Shown here: in pieces, positions 52,599 to 60,847 of the stretch
Layout of the letters: each line of letters starts with the position of its first letter
Position numbering within the stretch: position 1 is the first letter of the stretch
DNA from: Streptomyces spiroverticillatus
GTDB taxonomy: Bacteria; Actinomycetota; Actinomycetes; Streptomycetales; Streptomycetaceae
DNA: 64,000 nt
Assembly (NCBI GenBank): GCA_014650415.1
Contig: BMUX01000013.1
Span: forward strand, 1 to 64,000
Direction of reading: 5' to 3'
Position numbers and translations under genes: made by a program
Notes under the pieces: generated by a model
Database searches by the model: none
What the model was told of the DNA's origin: nothing
What the model saw: only the letters and a program-made list of their open reading frames with translations

Positions 52599-52612
52599 AC
52601 TACAGGTGTAGT
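52599..52612. promoter_or_regulatory. TetR operator 2
   Basis: ACTACA-GG-TGTAGT, same dyad, 29 bp (nearly three helical turns) from operator 1 and just before the ribosome-binding site of the monooxygenase gene. Confidence 0.85.
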
Positions 52613-52627
52613 CACCCAGGAGGCGTC

Positions 52628-53866
52628 ATGTCCCCGCACCAGCCCCGGACCCCGCACCAGCCCCGCCGCGCCGTCGTCGTCGGCAGCGGAATCGGCGGAC
52701 TCACCGCTGCCGTCGCCCTCCACCAAGGCGGCCGGCAGGTCACCGTCCTGGAGCGGGCCGCCTCCCTGGAGCCGGTCGGCGCGGGCATCGGCCTCGCCCC
52801 CAACTCCCTGCGCGCCCTGGACGTCCTCGGCCTCGGCGACACCGTCCGCGAGCTCGCGGCCTGGCAGGGCGAGGGCGGGATGCGCGCCCCGAACGGCCGC
52901 TGGCTCTCCCGTATGGACAGCGCCGCCGCAGCCGAACGCTTCGGCGGACCCCTGGTGCTGCTGCACCGCGCCACCCTCGTGGACGTCCTGCGCTCCGCAC
53001 TGCCCGAGGGCATCATCCGCACCGGCGCCGCCGCCTCGCTGGTCGACGCGGGCGAGCCGGGCGGCCGGCCCGCCCTGGTCCGTACCGACGAAGGCGACAT
53101 CGAGGCCGACCTCGTCGTCGGGGCCGACGGCGTGCGCTCGGGCGTCCGGAGCGTCCTCTTCCCCGAGCACCCCGGGGCCGTCTACGCCGGGTTCACCACC
53201 TGGCGGGTCGTCGTCCCCGCACCCGCTGAGCCCTTCGCGCCGCACGAGACCTGGGGGCGCGGACGGCTCTGGGGCACCCAGCCGCTCAAGGACGGCCGGA
53301 TCTACGCGTACGGGGCCGCCCGCACCCCCGCCGGAGGCCGCTCCGCCGACGGCGAGAAGGCCGAACTGCTGCGCCGCTTCGGCGACTGGCACCACCCGAT
53401 CCCGCAGATCGTCGCCGCCACCGAGGAGTCCGGCGTTCTGCGGCACGACGTCTTCCACATGAGCACCCCGCTCGACTCCTTCCACCGCGGCCGCACCGTC
53501 CTCATCGGCGACGCCGCGCACGCCATGTGCCCGACCATGGGCCAGGGCGGCAACCAGTCCATCGAGGACGGCGTCGTCCTCGGCCACCACCTCGACCCGG
53601 CCGCGGACCTCGGGGCGGGGCTCGCCGCCTTCACCGCGGACCGGCTGCCCCGCACCACCGGCATCGTCGCCAAGTCCGCGAAGATCGCCGGGCTGGCCAT
53701 GCTGGACAGCGCACCCGGCACCGCCGTCCGCAACGCCGTGCTCAGGCTCGCGAGCCTGGGCCCCTCCGCGCTCGCCCTGCGGGCCTTCGACGGAGTCTGC
53801 GACTGGCGTCCCCCGCAGCGCACGTATGCTGCCGGGACACCCGTTCACCAGGCACAACAGGCCTAG
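52628..53866 (+). CDS. FAD-dependent monooxygenase (PHBH/UbiH type)
   Basis: A 412-residue class A flavin monooxygenase: the FAD-binding GSGIGG (19-24), the second FAD motif GDAAHAMCPTMGQGGNQSIED and the intermediate DLVVGADGVRSGVR. It should hydroxylate an aromatic or related compound using NAD(P)H and O2. Regulation by the divergent TetR through two operators suggests a xenobiotic or metabolite inducer. AGGAGG 5 nt upstream of the ATG. Confidence 0.92.
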   Translation: MSPHQPRTPHQPRRAVVVGSGIGGLTAAVALHQGGRQVTVLERAASLEPVGAGIGLAPNSLRALDVLGLGDTVRELAAWQGEGGMRAPNGRWLSRMDSAAAAERFGGPLVLLHRATLVDVLRSALPEGIIRTGAAASLVDAGEPGGRPALVRTDEGDIEADLVVGADGVRSGVRSVLFPEHPGAVYAGFTTWRVVVPAPAEPFAPHETWGRGRLWGTQPLKDGRIYAYGAARTPAGGRSADGEKAELLRRFGDWHHPIPQIVAATEESGVLRHDVFHMSTPLDSFHRGRTVLIGDAAHAMCPTMGQGGNQSIEDGVVLGHHLDPAADLGAGLAAFTADRLPRTTGIVAKSAKIAGLAMLDSAPGTAVRNAVLRLASLGPSALALRAFDGVCDWRPPQRTYAAGTPVHQAQQA

Positions 53867-53886
53867 CACCACAGAGGGAGACCCCC

Positions 53887-54792
53887 GTGAAGATCGGCGT
53901 CATCGGCCTCGGCGACATCGCGCAGAAGGCGTACCTGCCCGTCTTCGCGACCCTTCCGGGGGTCGAGATCCACCTCCAGACCCGTACGGCCGCCAAGCTG
54001 GCCCAGGTCGCGGAGACCCACCGCATCCCCACCTCCCAGACCCACACCACGCTCGACGGACTCCTCGCGCAGGGCCTGGACGCCGCGTTCGTGCACGCGT
54101 CGACGTCCGCGCACCCCGAGCTGGTCACCGCACTGCTGGAGGCGGGCGTCCCGACGTACGTCGACAAGCCCCTCGCCTACGAACTGGCCGACTCCGTACG
54201 GCTGGTGGAGCTCGCCGAGGAGCGCGGGGTCAGCCTCGCCGTCGGCTTCAACCGCCGCCTGGCCCCCGGCTACGCGCAGTGCGCCGACCACCCGCGCGAC
54301 CTGATCCTGATGCAGAAGAACCGGGTCGGCCTGCCCGAGGAGCCGCGCACCTTCGTCCTCGACGACTTCATCCACGTCGTCGACACCCTGCGCTTCCTGG
54401 CCCCCGGCGAGATCGACCACGTCGACGTGCGCGCACGCATGGTGGACGGCCTGCTGCACCACGTCGTTCTCCAGCTCTCCGGCGACGGCTTCACCGCCAT
54501 CGGCACCATGAACCACATGTCCGGCTCCACCGAGGAGATCCTCGAGGTCGCGGGCCAGGACACCAAGCGGCAGGTCGTCAACCTCGCCGAGGTCATCGAC
54601 CACAAGGGCCAGCCGAGCGTCCGCCGCCGCGGCGACTGGGTGCCCGTCGCCCGCCAGCGCGGCATCGAGCAGGCCGTCACCGGGTTCCTGGACTCCGTAC
54701 GCGCCGGAAAGCTCGTCAGCGCACGCGACGCGCTCGCTACTCACGAGCTGTGCGAGCGCGTGGTACGGACAGCTCTGGAGCAGGCTTCCTGA
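53887..54792 (+). CDS. Gfo/Idh/MocA family oxidoreductase
   Basis: A 301-residue NAD(P)-dependent dehydrogenase-like protein: N-terminal Rossmann fold (MKIGVIGLGDIAQKAYLPVF), the signature V-x-KP in TYVDKPLAYE, and a C-terminal alpha/beta domain with FIHVVDTLRF. Substrate unknown; family members oxidise sugars or inositols. It follows the monooxygenase by 20 nt with AGAGGGAG upstream of GTG, so both belong to the TetR-controlled operon. The final 56 bp are antisense to the end of lnt. Confidence 0.88.
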   Translation: MKIGVIGLGDIAQKAYLPVFATLPGVEIHLQTRTAAKLAQVAETHRIPTSQTHTTLDGLLAQGLDAAFVHASTSAHPELVTALLEAGVPTYVDKPLAYELADSVRLVELAEERGVSLAVGFNRRLAPGYAQCADHPRDLILMQKNRVGLPEEPRTFVLDDFIHVVDTLRFLAPGEIDHVDVRARMVDGLLHHVVLQLSGDGFTAIGTMNHMSGSTEEILEVAGQDTKRQVVNLAEVIDHKGQPSVRRRGDWVPVARQRGIEQAVTGFLDSVRAGKLVSARDALATHELCERVVRTALEQAS

Positions 54793-56350
54793 GGCTGCGC
54801 ACCCCCTCGGCGGCGAGCAGCAGCGCCAGCACGGCCATCGCCAGGTACACCGCCCAGTCCCCGAACCTCGCGTACGGGGTCAGGCCCTTCGCCAGCGGTA
54901 CGTCGTAGACGGCGGCGGCGCTGCGGTCGGTGCCCAGCGGCTGCCCGATCCGGCGGCCGTCGGGCCCGTACACGCTGCTCACCCCGGTGAGCGTGGCGTG
55001 CACCATGGGCCGGCCCGTCTCGGCGGCCCGCAGCGCGGCCAGCGTCGCGTGCTGCCCGGGGGCCCAGCTGTCCTGGAAGGTGGACGTCGCGGACTGCGCG
55101 ATCAGCAGGCCCGCGCCGTCCCTGACCAGGCGGCGGCTCATGTCGGGGAACGCCGACTCGAAGCAGACCAGCGGGCCCGGCCGCAGCCCGTTCGGCAGCT
55201 CCATCACCACCGGGGCCGTGCCCCGCATGCGGTCCTCGCCCGCCGCCTTGCCGACCGAGGTCGCCCAGCCGAGGAGGGCGCGCGCCGGGACGTACTCGCC
55301 GAACGGGACGAGCCGCATCTTGTCGTAGCGCGCCCCGGTCGGCCCGTCCGGGCCCACCAGCACCGACGACTTGAAGATGCCGGGCCGGTCGGAACGCCGG
55401 GCGTCCACGTTGACCAGGACGTACGCGTCCACCGCCCGGGACAGCGCGGCGATCCGCGCCGCCACGTCGGGCCGGGCCGTCAGGTCCTCGCCGACGCTGC
55501 TCTCGCCCCACACCACCAGGTCCACCCGCCGGTCGGCGAGCGTACGGGTCAGCTCCTCGCCGCGCGCCAGACGCTGCTCGGTGCTGCCGATGCCGTCGAA
55601 GACACCGGGCTGTACGACGGCGATCCGGGCGGTGCGGTCGGGCGCGGGGCGCGGGGCCCAGGCCCAGGCGGCCCCGGTGAGGACGGCGCAGGCGAGGAGG
55701 GCACAGAGGGCCGCGTTACGGGCGTGCGGCAGCGTCAGCAGGATGACGACACCGGTGTTCACCGCCACGACCAGCAGGGTCACCAGCCACACCCCGCCGA
55801 GCGAGGCCAGCCGCAGGGCGGCCGTCACGTCCCACTGCGAGGAGCCGAGCAGCCCCCAGGGACCGCCGAGCCCCTCCCAGGAGCGGGCCAGCTCCACCAT
55901 CAGCCACCCCGAGGGCAGCACGGCGACGGCGGCCAGTGCACGGGGCACCGTCGGCCTGCCGCCGAGCAGGACCCGTACGAGCACACCCCACGGCAGCCAC
56001 AGCAGCCCCAGCAGTGCCCCCAGCACCACGATGAACACGTGCAGGCTCGGCATCAGCCAGTGGTGCACCGCCACCACGAACCCGACCCCGCCCAGCCACC
56101 CCTCCAGTGCGGCCCGCCGCCCGGTCGGGGCCGACCGGAGCAGCAGCATCCAGGGCACGAGGGCGACGTAGGCGAACCACCACAGGCCGGGGGCGGGGAA
56201 CGTGAGCACGGGCAGAGCGCCGGCCAGGAGGGCGGCGAGGGCGCGGGGCCGGGCGTGCGTGCGGGGAGCGGCTCGGGGGGTGCCCGTGGTCGCCGTGCCG
56301 TCCTGTCGCAGACGGCTCGGACGCCTGCCTGCCACCCAGTGCCTCGGCAT
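54737..56350 (-). CDS. lnt: Apolipoprotein N-acyltransferase
   Basis: A 537-residue membrane enzyme that adds the third acyl chain to the N-terminal Cys of lipoproteins. About six membrane segments (about 45-265) are followed by an extracytoplasmic nitrilase-type domain with the triad in VVWGESS (Glu), KMRLVPFGEYVP (Lys) and VCFESAFPD (Cys). The ATG at 56350 has GAGGAGG 7 nt upstream, so an N-terminal extension of 50 codons is discarded. Streptomyces carry more than one lnt. It is convergent with and overlaps the Gfo/Idh gene by 56 bp. Several lipoproteins are encoded in this window. Confidence 0.93.
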   Translation of the reverse strand: MPRHWVAGRRPSRLRQDGTATTGTPRAAPRTHARPRALAALLAGALPVLTFPAPGLWWFAYVALVPWMLLLRSAPTGRRAALEGWLGGVGFVVAVHHWLMPSLHVFIVVLGALLGLLWLPWGVLVRVLLGGRPTVPRALAAVAVLPSGWLMVELARSWEGLGGPWGLLGSSQWDVTAALRLASLGGVWLVTLLVVAVNTGVVILLTLPHARNAALCALLACAVLTGAAWAWAPRPAPDRTARIAVVQPGVFDGIGSTEQRLARGEELTRTLADRRVDLVVWGESSVGEDLTARPDVAARIAALSRAVDAYVLVNVDARRSDRPGIFKSSVLVGPDGPTGARYDKMRLVPFGEYVPARALLGWATSVGKAAGEDRMRGTAPVVMELPNGLRPGPLVCFESAFPDMSRRLVRDGAGLLIAQSATSTFQDSWAPGQHATLAALRAAETGRPMVHATLTGVSSVYGPDGRRIGQPLGTDRSAAAVYDVPLAKGLTPYARFGDWAVYLAMAVLALLLAAEGVRSLRKPAPELSVPRARTARE

Positions 56351-56469
56351 GTCGCGCCTCCTCACCACCGGAGTGATGACCCCAGTGTGGGGGAGGGGCG
56401 GGGAGCGGGACAGTGGGCGTCGGATCGCGGGCGGGCGGGCGGGCGGGACGGTGGGCGGGACGGTGGGCT

Positions 56470-56949
56470 TCAGATGGCGTGCGGGCCCGTGCGCCGCCAC
56501 TTCTCGTGCACGGTCACCCGGCGCACCCGCCAGGAGCCCTCCTCGGAGCGCAGCAGTTCGAAGGAGTAGCGGCCGCCGGTGACGAAGTTCGGGGCCGAGG
56601 TGCCGTCGAGCAGGCCCGACTGCTCCAGGCGCATCGGGTTGAGGTAGTCGGCCTGGAGGTCCGCCCGGTCACCCGTGTACCCGTTGAGGTCCTCCAGCCG
56701 CAGCAGCCGGTTGACGATGAGGTGCTGGCGTACGGGGAAGAGCCTCAGCATCTCCGCCAGCCACCCGGCGACCTCGACGGCCGGGCCCTCGATGCCGCCG
56801 GCCGAGCGGTAGTCGGCGCGCCCGTCGGGGGTGAACAGGGCCTGGTACGCCGTCCAGTCGGCGTCGTCCACGGCCACGGCGTAACCGGTGATCACCGCGT
56901 CGATGGCCAGCCGGTCCATAACGGTCGCGAGCTCCACACGCTGGGTCAT
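56470..56949 (-). CDS. SnoaL-like/NTF2-fold protein
   Basis: A 159-residue protein of the nuclear-transport-factor-2 (SnoaL_4-like) fold: VMDRLAIDAVITGYAVAVDD, WTAYQALFTPDGRADYRSAGG and a C-terminal GGRYSFELLRSEEGSWRVRR. Family members are dehydratases, isomerases or ligand binders; the activity here cannot be predicted. It is 120 nt upstream of lnt on the same strand, divergent from the subtilisin gene. The ribosome-binding site is weak. Confidence 0.82.
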   Translation of the reverse strand: MTQRVELATVMDRLAIDAVITGYAVAVDDADWTAYQALFTPDGRADYRSAGGIEGPAVEVAGWLAEMLRLFPVRQHLIVNRLLRLEDLNGYTGDRADLQADYLNPMRLEQSGLLDGTSAPNFVTGGRYSFELLRSEEGSWRVRRVTVHEKWRRTGPHAI

Positions 56950-57109
56950 CGGCTCAGTCTCGGGCAGCACGGGCGCGCCGCCAAGGGCCCGTGGGGCACG
57001 AGTGCTCGCCGTGCGGCGGAAAGATGCCGCTCTTACGATCGGGCAGAACTGCATATTCCGTAATGAATCGGCCACCCGCCGCTTGTTCGTCACTTCGGAA
57101 GGCATGTCC

Positions 57110-58075
57110 ATGGGTCTGCGGCGCACCATCTCCGTCCTGCTCGCCACCGCCGTCGCCTCGGCGGCGCTGGTCACCGGCTGCGGGGGAGACGAGGCGACCC
57201 CCGACCCGATGCGCGGGAAGCAGTGGGCGCTGGACGACATCAAGCTGCTCGACGCGTGGAAGACCACCAAGGGCGACGACACGGTCATCGCGGTGGTCGA
57301 CACGGGCGCGGACCTGAAGCACCCGGACCTCAAGGGCCGCTTCGTCGACGGGCACGACTTCGTCGACAACGACGACGACCCCACCGACGAGAACGGCCAC
57401 GGCACCCATGTCTCCGGCATCGCCGCCGCCGCGACCGACAACGGCATCGGCATCGCGGGCGGCGCCCCGGGCGCGAAGATCATGCCGGTACGGGTGCTGG
57501 GCGCGGACGGCTCGGGCACCAACGCCAACATCACCAAGGGCATCCTCTGGGCCGCCGACCACGGGGCGGACGTCATCAACCTCTCCCTCGGCGAATCGGG
57601 TCTGATGGCGCGGCTCCTCAAGGGGGGCGTGCTGAATCCGGCCATCGCGGCGGCCCACAAGAAGGGGGCGGTGGTGGTCGCGGCGGCCGGGAACGACGGC
57701 ACCGTCCTCCAGCCGTACAAGCCGCAGACGCCGGTCCTGGTCGTCGGCGCGAGCGGCCCGGCGGACAAGCCGGCCGACTTCTCGAACTTCGGGGCGCAGG
57801 ACGCAGTGAGCGCGCCGGGCGTCAAGATCCTCTCGACTCTCCCCACGTACGAGACGCAGGAGACGAAGAAGAACACGTCCGGGTACGGGACGCTGGACGG
57901 GACGTCGATGGCTGCGCCCTACGTCTCCGCCGTGGCGGCCCTCCTGCACCATCAGGGGCGCACCCCGGACCAGATCATGACCGCGATCCGCTCCACGGCC
58001 CGCAACCCTCAGAAGCTCCCGAAGCTCGGCCTGGGGATCGTGGACGCGTCGGCGGCGGTGTCCTCACCGAAGTGA
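57110..58075 (+). CDS. Subtilisin-family (S8) serine protease lipoprotein
   Basis: A 321-residue membrane-anchored protease. Signal peptide with lipobox LVTGC (Cys24), then after only 15 residues the mature subtilisin domain: D64 in VVDTGADLKHPD, H97 in NGHGTHVSG, S266 in GTSMAAPYVS. There is no room for an I9 propeptide, which most subtilisins need for folding. The ATG at 57110 is preferred because GGAAGG lies 7 nt upstream; an ATG 6 nt earlier is too close. It probably processes extracellular or surface proteins. Confidence 0.88.
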   Translation: MGLRRTISVLLATAVASAALVTGCGGDEATPDPMRGKQWALDDIKLLDAWKTTKGDDTVIAVVDTGADLKHPDLKGRFVDGHDFVDNDDDPTDENGHGTHVSGIAAAATDNGIGIAGGAPGAKIMPVRVLGADGSGTNANITKGILWAADHGADVINLSLGESGLMARLLKGGVLNPAIAAAHKKGAVVVAAAGNDGTVLQPYKPQTPVLVVGASGPADKPADFSNFGAQDAVSAPGVKILSTLPTYETQETKKNTSGYGTLDGTSMAAPYVSAVAALLHHQGRTPDQIMTAIRSTARNPQKLPKLGLGIVDASAAVSSPK

Positions 58076-58104
58076 CCGGGGCGGTCTCTGGCCAGTGCTG
58101 GGGA

Positions 58105-58980
58105 CTACCCGGCCGATTCCCCCGCGTGCGGGCTCAGCACGTCCGTGCCCACCAGCACGAACAGCAGCACCCCGAGGGCGATCCGGTAGTACACGAACGG
58201 CATGAAGCTCTTCGTCGTGATGAACTTCATGAACCATGCGATAACCGCATATCCGACCCCGAACGCGATCAGCGTCGCGAAGACCGTCGGGCCCCACGAC
58301 ACATGCCCCTCGCCCACGTCCTTCAGCTCGTACACCCCCGACGCCAGCACCGCCGGAATCGCCAGCAGGAACGAGTACCGTGCCGCCGACTCCCGCGTGT
58401 ACCCCATCAGCAGGCCGCCGCTGATCGTCGCCCCCGAGCGGGACACGCCCGGGATCAGGGCCAGTGCCTGGCAGAAGCCGTAGATCAGGCCGTCCTTGAC
58501 CCCGAGGTCCTTCAGCGTCTTGCGGTGGTTCCCGGCGGTGTGCCGCCCCGTGTCCCGTTCCGCGCGCGCCGCCAGCCGGTCCGCGACGCCGAGTACGACG
58601 CCCATCACGATCAGCGTGGTGGCGATCAGCCGCAGGTCCCGGAAGGGGCCCTCGATCTGGTCCTTCAGCGTCACCCCGAGCACCCCGATCGGGATCGAGC
58701 CCACGATCACCAGCCAGCCCAGCTGCGCGTCGTGGTCGCTCCGCATCGACTTGTCCCGCAGCGAGCGGAACCACGCGCCCAGGATCGTCGCGATGTCCTT
58801 GCGGAAGTAGATCAGGACCGCGGTCTCGGTGCCGATCTGAGTGATCGCCGTGAAGGCGGCCCCCGGATCGTGCCAGCCCGCAAAGGCCGCCGTGAGCCGC
58901 AGATGGGCGCTGGAGGAGACCGGCAGGAACTCGGTCAGGCCCTGGACCAGACCGAGGATGAAGGATTCGAACCAGCTCAT
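58105..58980 (-). CDS. uppP: Undecaprenyl-diphosphatase (bacitracin resistance protein)
   Basis: A 291-residue integral membrane enzyme that dephosphorylates undecaprenyl diphosphate, recycling the lipid carrier for peptidoglycan. Family motifs: GLTEFLPVSSSAHL (about 14-27) and PGVSRSGATISGG (about 175-187) with catalytic Ser/Arg, and Glu17 in the first motif. Eight or so hydrophobic segments. Standard length. It is one of several UppP-type genes likely in this genome. Confidence 0.95.
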   Translation of the reverse strand: MSWFESFILGLVQGLTEFLPVSSSAHLRLTAAFAGWHDPGAAFTAITQIGTETAVLIYFRKDIATILGAWFRSLRDKSMRSDHDAQLGWLVIVGSIPIGVLGVTLKDQIEGPFRDLRLIATTLIVMGVVLGVADRLAARAERDTGRHTAGNHRKTLKDLGVKDGLIYGFCQALALIPGVSRSGATISGGLLMGYTRESAARYSFLLAIPAVLASGVYELKDVGEGHVSWGPTVFATLIAFGVGYAVIAWFMKFITTKSFMPFVYYRIALGVLLFVLVGTDVLSPHAGESAG

Positions 58981-59124
58981 GAGGGGTCGCGCCGTCCCGA
59001 GAGAGCGCAGGGCGGTGTGCCGCAGCGCGGTGGGTGGGGTGAAGTGGTGCGCAGCGTACCCGTGGAAGGTGGCGGGAGGGTGATCAGCGGGCGTCGGGCG
59101 TGGCTCGGTGTCATCGCCCGGAAT

Positions 59125-60027
59125 TCACTTGTTCGAGAGGGGGAGGGCGGGGGTCTTCGCGGCCTCTTCCGTCTCTGACGTCTCTTCCGTCTTCGCTTCC
59201 GATGCGGCGACCGGTGAGGTCGGCCCCGCCGATCGGCCGATCGAGTGCCGTTTGCACCACGCCACCACGACCCCCGCGATGCTCGTCACCACGATGAACG
59301 CCGTCGAGATCACGAACGCCGGCGAGGTCGGCGAGGAGGCCTCGCTGCCGGCTATGACGTACGCCAGGGTGTTGGGGATCGAGCCGAGCCCGGTGGCCGT
59401 CAGGAAGGACAGGTACCGCATCCGCGACACGGCGGCGCAGTAGTTCGCCGCGGCGAACGGCACCCCGGGGAAGAGCCGGATCGCCAGCATCGACCGGAAA
59501 CCGTGCCTGCTGAGCACCCCGTCCGCCGCCAGCAGCACCCGCCCGCGCAGCATGGGCCGCAGCGCGTCCTGGCCCAGGTAGCGGCCCAGCGCGAAGGAGA
59601 TGCCCGCGCCGAGGACGGTGCCGCCGATGGACGTGGTGAGCCCGAGGGCGGTGCCGAAGAGGGCGCCCGCCGCCAGGTTGAGGATCGGACGCGGTACGAA
59701 GGCGACCGTGCAGAGCCCGTACGCCACCCCGAAGAGCACGGCGGCCATGGCCCCGCCCAACTGCGGCGGCCAGCCGTCGGCCAGCATCTTCTGCGGCTCG
59801 TACAGCAGCACGGCGGTGGCCGCCGAGGCGAGCACGACCAGCAGCAGCGCGAGGCGCGCCCAGGGCGACAGCAGCACCCTGGCGAAGCGCACGACCCGCG
59901 GAGCGTCGGCGCGAGCCCCGTCCGGTCTGCCCGCGCGGGGTCCGGCCGCGTCGGAGCGGCCCGTGCACGGGTGGTCCGTGAGCGGTGCGTCCGTGCGGGG
60001 CGTGGCCCCAGTGGCGTGGTCGAACAT
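59125..60027 (-). CDS. TVP38/TMEM64 (DedA-like) membrane protein
   Basis: A 300-residue protein with a cytoplasmic N-tail (1-55), about six hydrophobic segments and the SNARE-associated core: FVPRPILNLAAGALFG, GTVLGAGISFALGRYLG and RLFPGVPFAAANYCAAV. Such proteins are proposed lipid or small-molecule scramblases. ATG at 60027 fits relatives better than the open frame upstream. Divergent from a DNA-repair gene with 49 bp between starts, so the promoters overlap. Confidence 0.85.
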   Translation of the reverse strand: MFDHATGATPRTDAPLTDHPCTGRSDAAGPRAGRPDGARADAPRVVRFARVLLSPWARLALLLVVLASAATAVLLYEPQKMLADGWPPQLGGAMAAVLFGVAYGLCTVAFVPRPILNLAAGALFGTALGLTTSIGGTVLGAGISFALGRYLGQDALRPMLRGRVLLAADGVLSRHGFRSMLAIRLFPGVPFAAANYCAAVSRMRYLSFLTATGLGSIPNTLAYVIAGSEASSPTSPAFVISTAFIVVTSIAGVVVAWCKRHSIGRSAGPTSPVAASEAKTEETSETEEAAKTPALPLSNK

Positions 60028-60040
60028 CCCGGGAGAGTAA

Positions 60041-60069
60041 CTGACATGCGTGTGTGATCGCCGTAATGT
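60041..60069 (+). promoter_or_regulatory. Leaderless promoter of the DNA-alkylation-repair gene
   Basis: CTGACA (60041-60046), 17 bp, TAATGT (60064-60069), then 7 nt to the ATG at 60077. No ribosome-binding site is present, so transcription and translation probably start at the same base. Confidence 0.65.
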
Positions 60070-60076
60070 GCACCGC

Positions 60077-60793
60077 ATGACCGGATTGACCCGTATGGCT
60101 GACGGCGGCCCCTCCAGCACACTCGCGGACACCGTCCTGGCGCGGCTCACCACCGAGTACCCCGCCGCGGCCGACCCGATCCGGGCCGAGAAAGCGGCTG
60201 CGTACATGAAGAACGTCGCCCCCTTCCTCGGGATCCCCACCCCCGAGCGCCGTGCCCTGTCCCGCACCGTCCTCGCCGGGATTCCGCGACCCGACGAGGC
60301 CGACTGCACGGCTCTCGCCCTGCGCTGCTGGGCGCTCCCGGAGCGCGAGTACCACTACTTCGCGGTCGACTACCTGCGCAAGCACGCCGGACGCCTGTCC
60401 TCCGGTTTCCTTCCGACGGCCCGGCACCTGATCACCACCGTCCCGTGGTGGGACACCGTCGACCTGCTCGCCGCGCACGTCGTCGGCGCACTGGTCGCCG
60501 CCGACCCCAAGCTCAAGCGCGCCATGGACGACTGGATCGGCGACGACGACCTGTGGGTCGCCCGCACCGCCCTCCTCCACCAGCTGCGCCACAAGACCGC
60601 CACCGACACCGACCGCCTCTTCGCCTACTGCGAGCGCCAGGCCTCCCACCCCGACTTCTTCGTCCGCAAGGCCATCGGCTGGTGCCTGCGCGAGTACGCG
60701 AAGACCGACCCGGCGGCCGTCCGCACCTTCGTCGAGGCCCACCGCGACACGCTCTCCCCGCTCTCGGTGCGCGAGGCCCTGAAGCACCTCTGA
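60077..60793 (+). CDS. DNA alkylation repair (ALK/HEAT-like) protein
   Basis: A 238-residue protein made of HEAT-like helical repeats: FLGIPTPERRALSRTVLAGI, PWWDTVDLLAAHVVGALVA, DDLWVARTALLHQLRHKTAT and FFVRKAIGWCLREYAKTDP. The last two carry the conserved DNA-glycosylase residues (Asp of WxDxxD-like, Arg of FVRKAIGW). It corresponds to the AlkD family, which excises positively charged alkylated bases. A leaderless ATG is used. Not preceded by the damage promoter seen at dinB and ung. Confidence 0.9.
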   Translation: MTGLTRMADGGPSSTLADTVLARLTTEYPAAADPIRAEKAAAYMKNVAPFLGIPTPERRALSRTVLAGIPRPDEADCTALALRCWALPEREYHYFAVDYLRKHAGRLSSGFLPTARHLITTVPWWDTVDLLAAHVVGALVAADPKLKRAMDDWIGDDDLWVARTALLHQLRHKTATDTDRLFAYCERQASHPDFFVRKAIGWCLREYAKTDPAAVRTFVEAHRDTLSPLSVREALKHL

Positions 60794-60803
60794 CGTGGCG
60801 AAA

Positions 60804-60833
60804 CAGGGCCGCACGGTCGACCGTGCGGCCCTG
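60804..60833. terminator. 13-bp perfect hairpin, bidirectional
   Basis: CAGGGCCGCACGG pairs with CCGTGCGGCCCTG around TCGA, between the convergent repair gene and tuf. Confidence 0.88.
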
Positions 60834-60847
60834 CCCTGCTGCCCGGA

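Noticed and set aside
60041..60069. PafBC-type promoter for the alkylation-repair gene
   Set aside because: The -35 region reads CTGACATGCG, not TTGTCAGTGG; it looks like an ordinary promoter.
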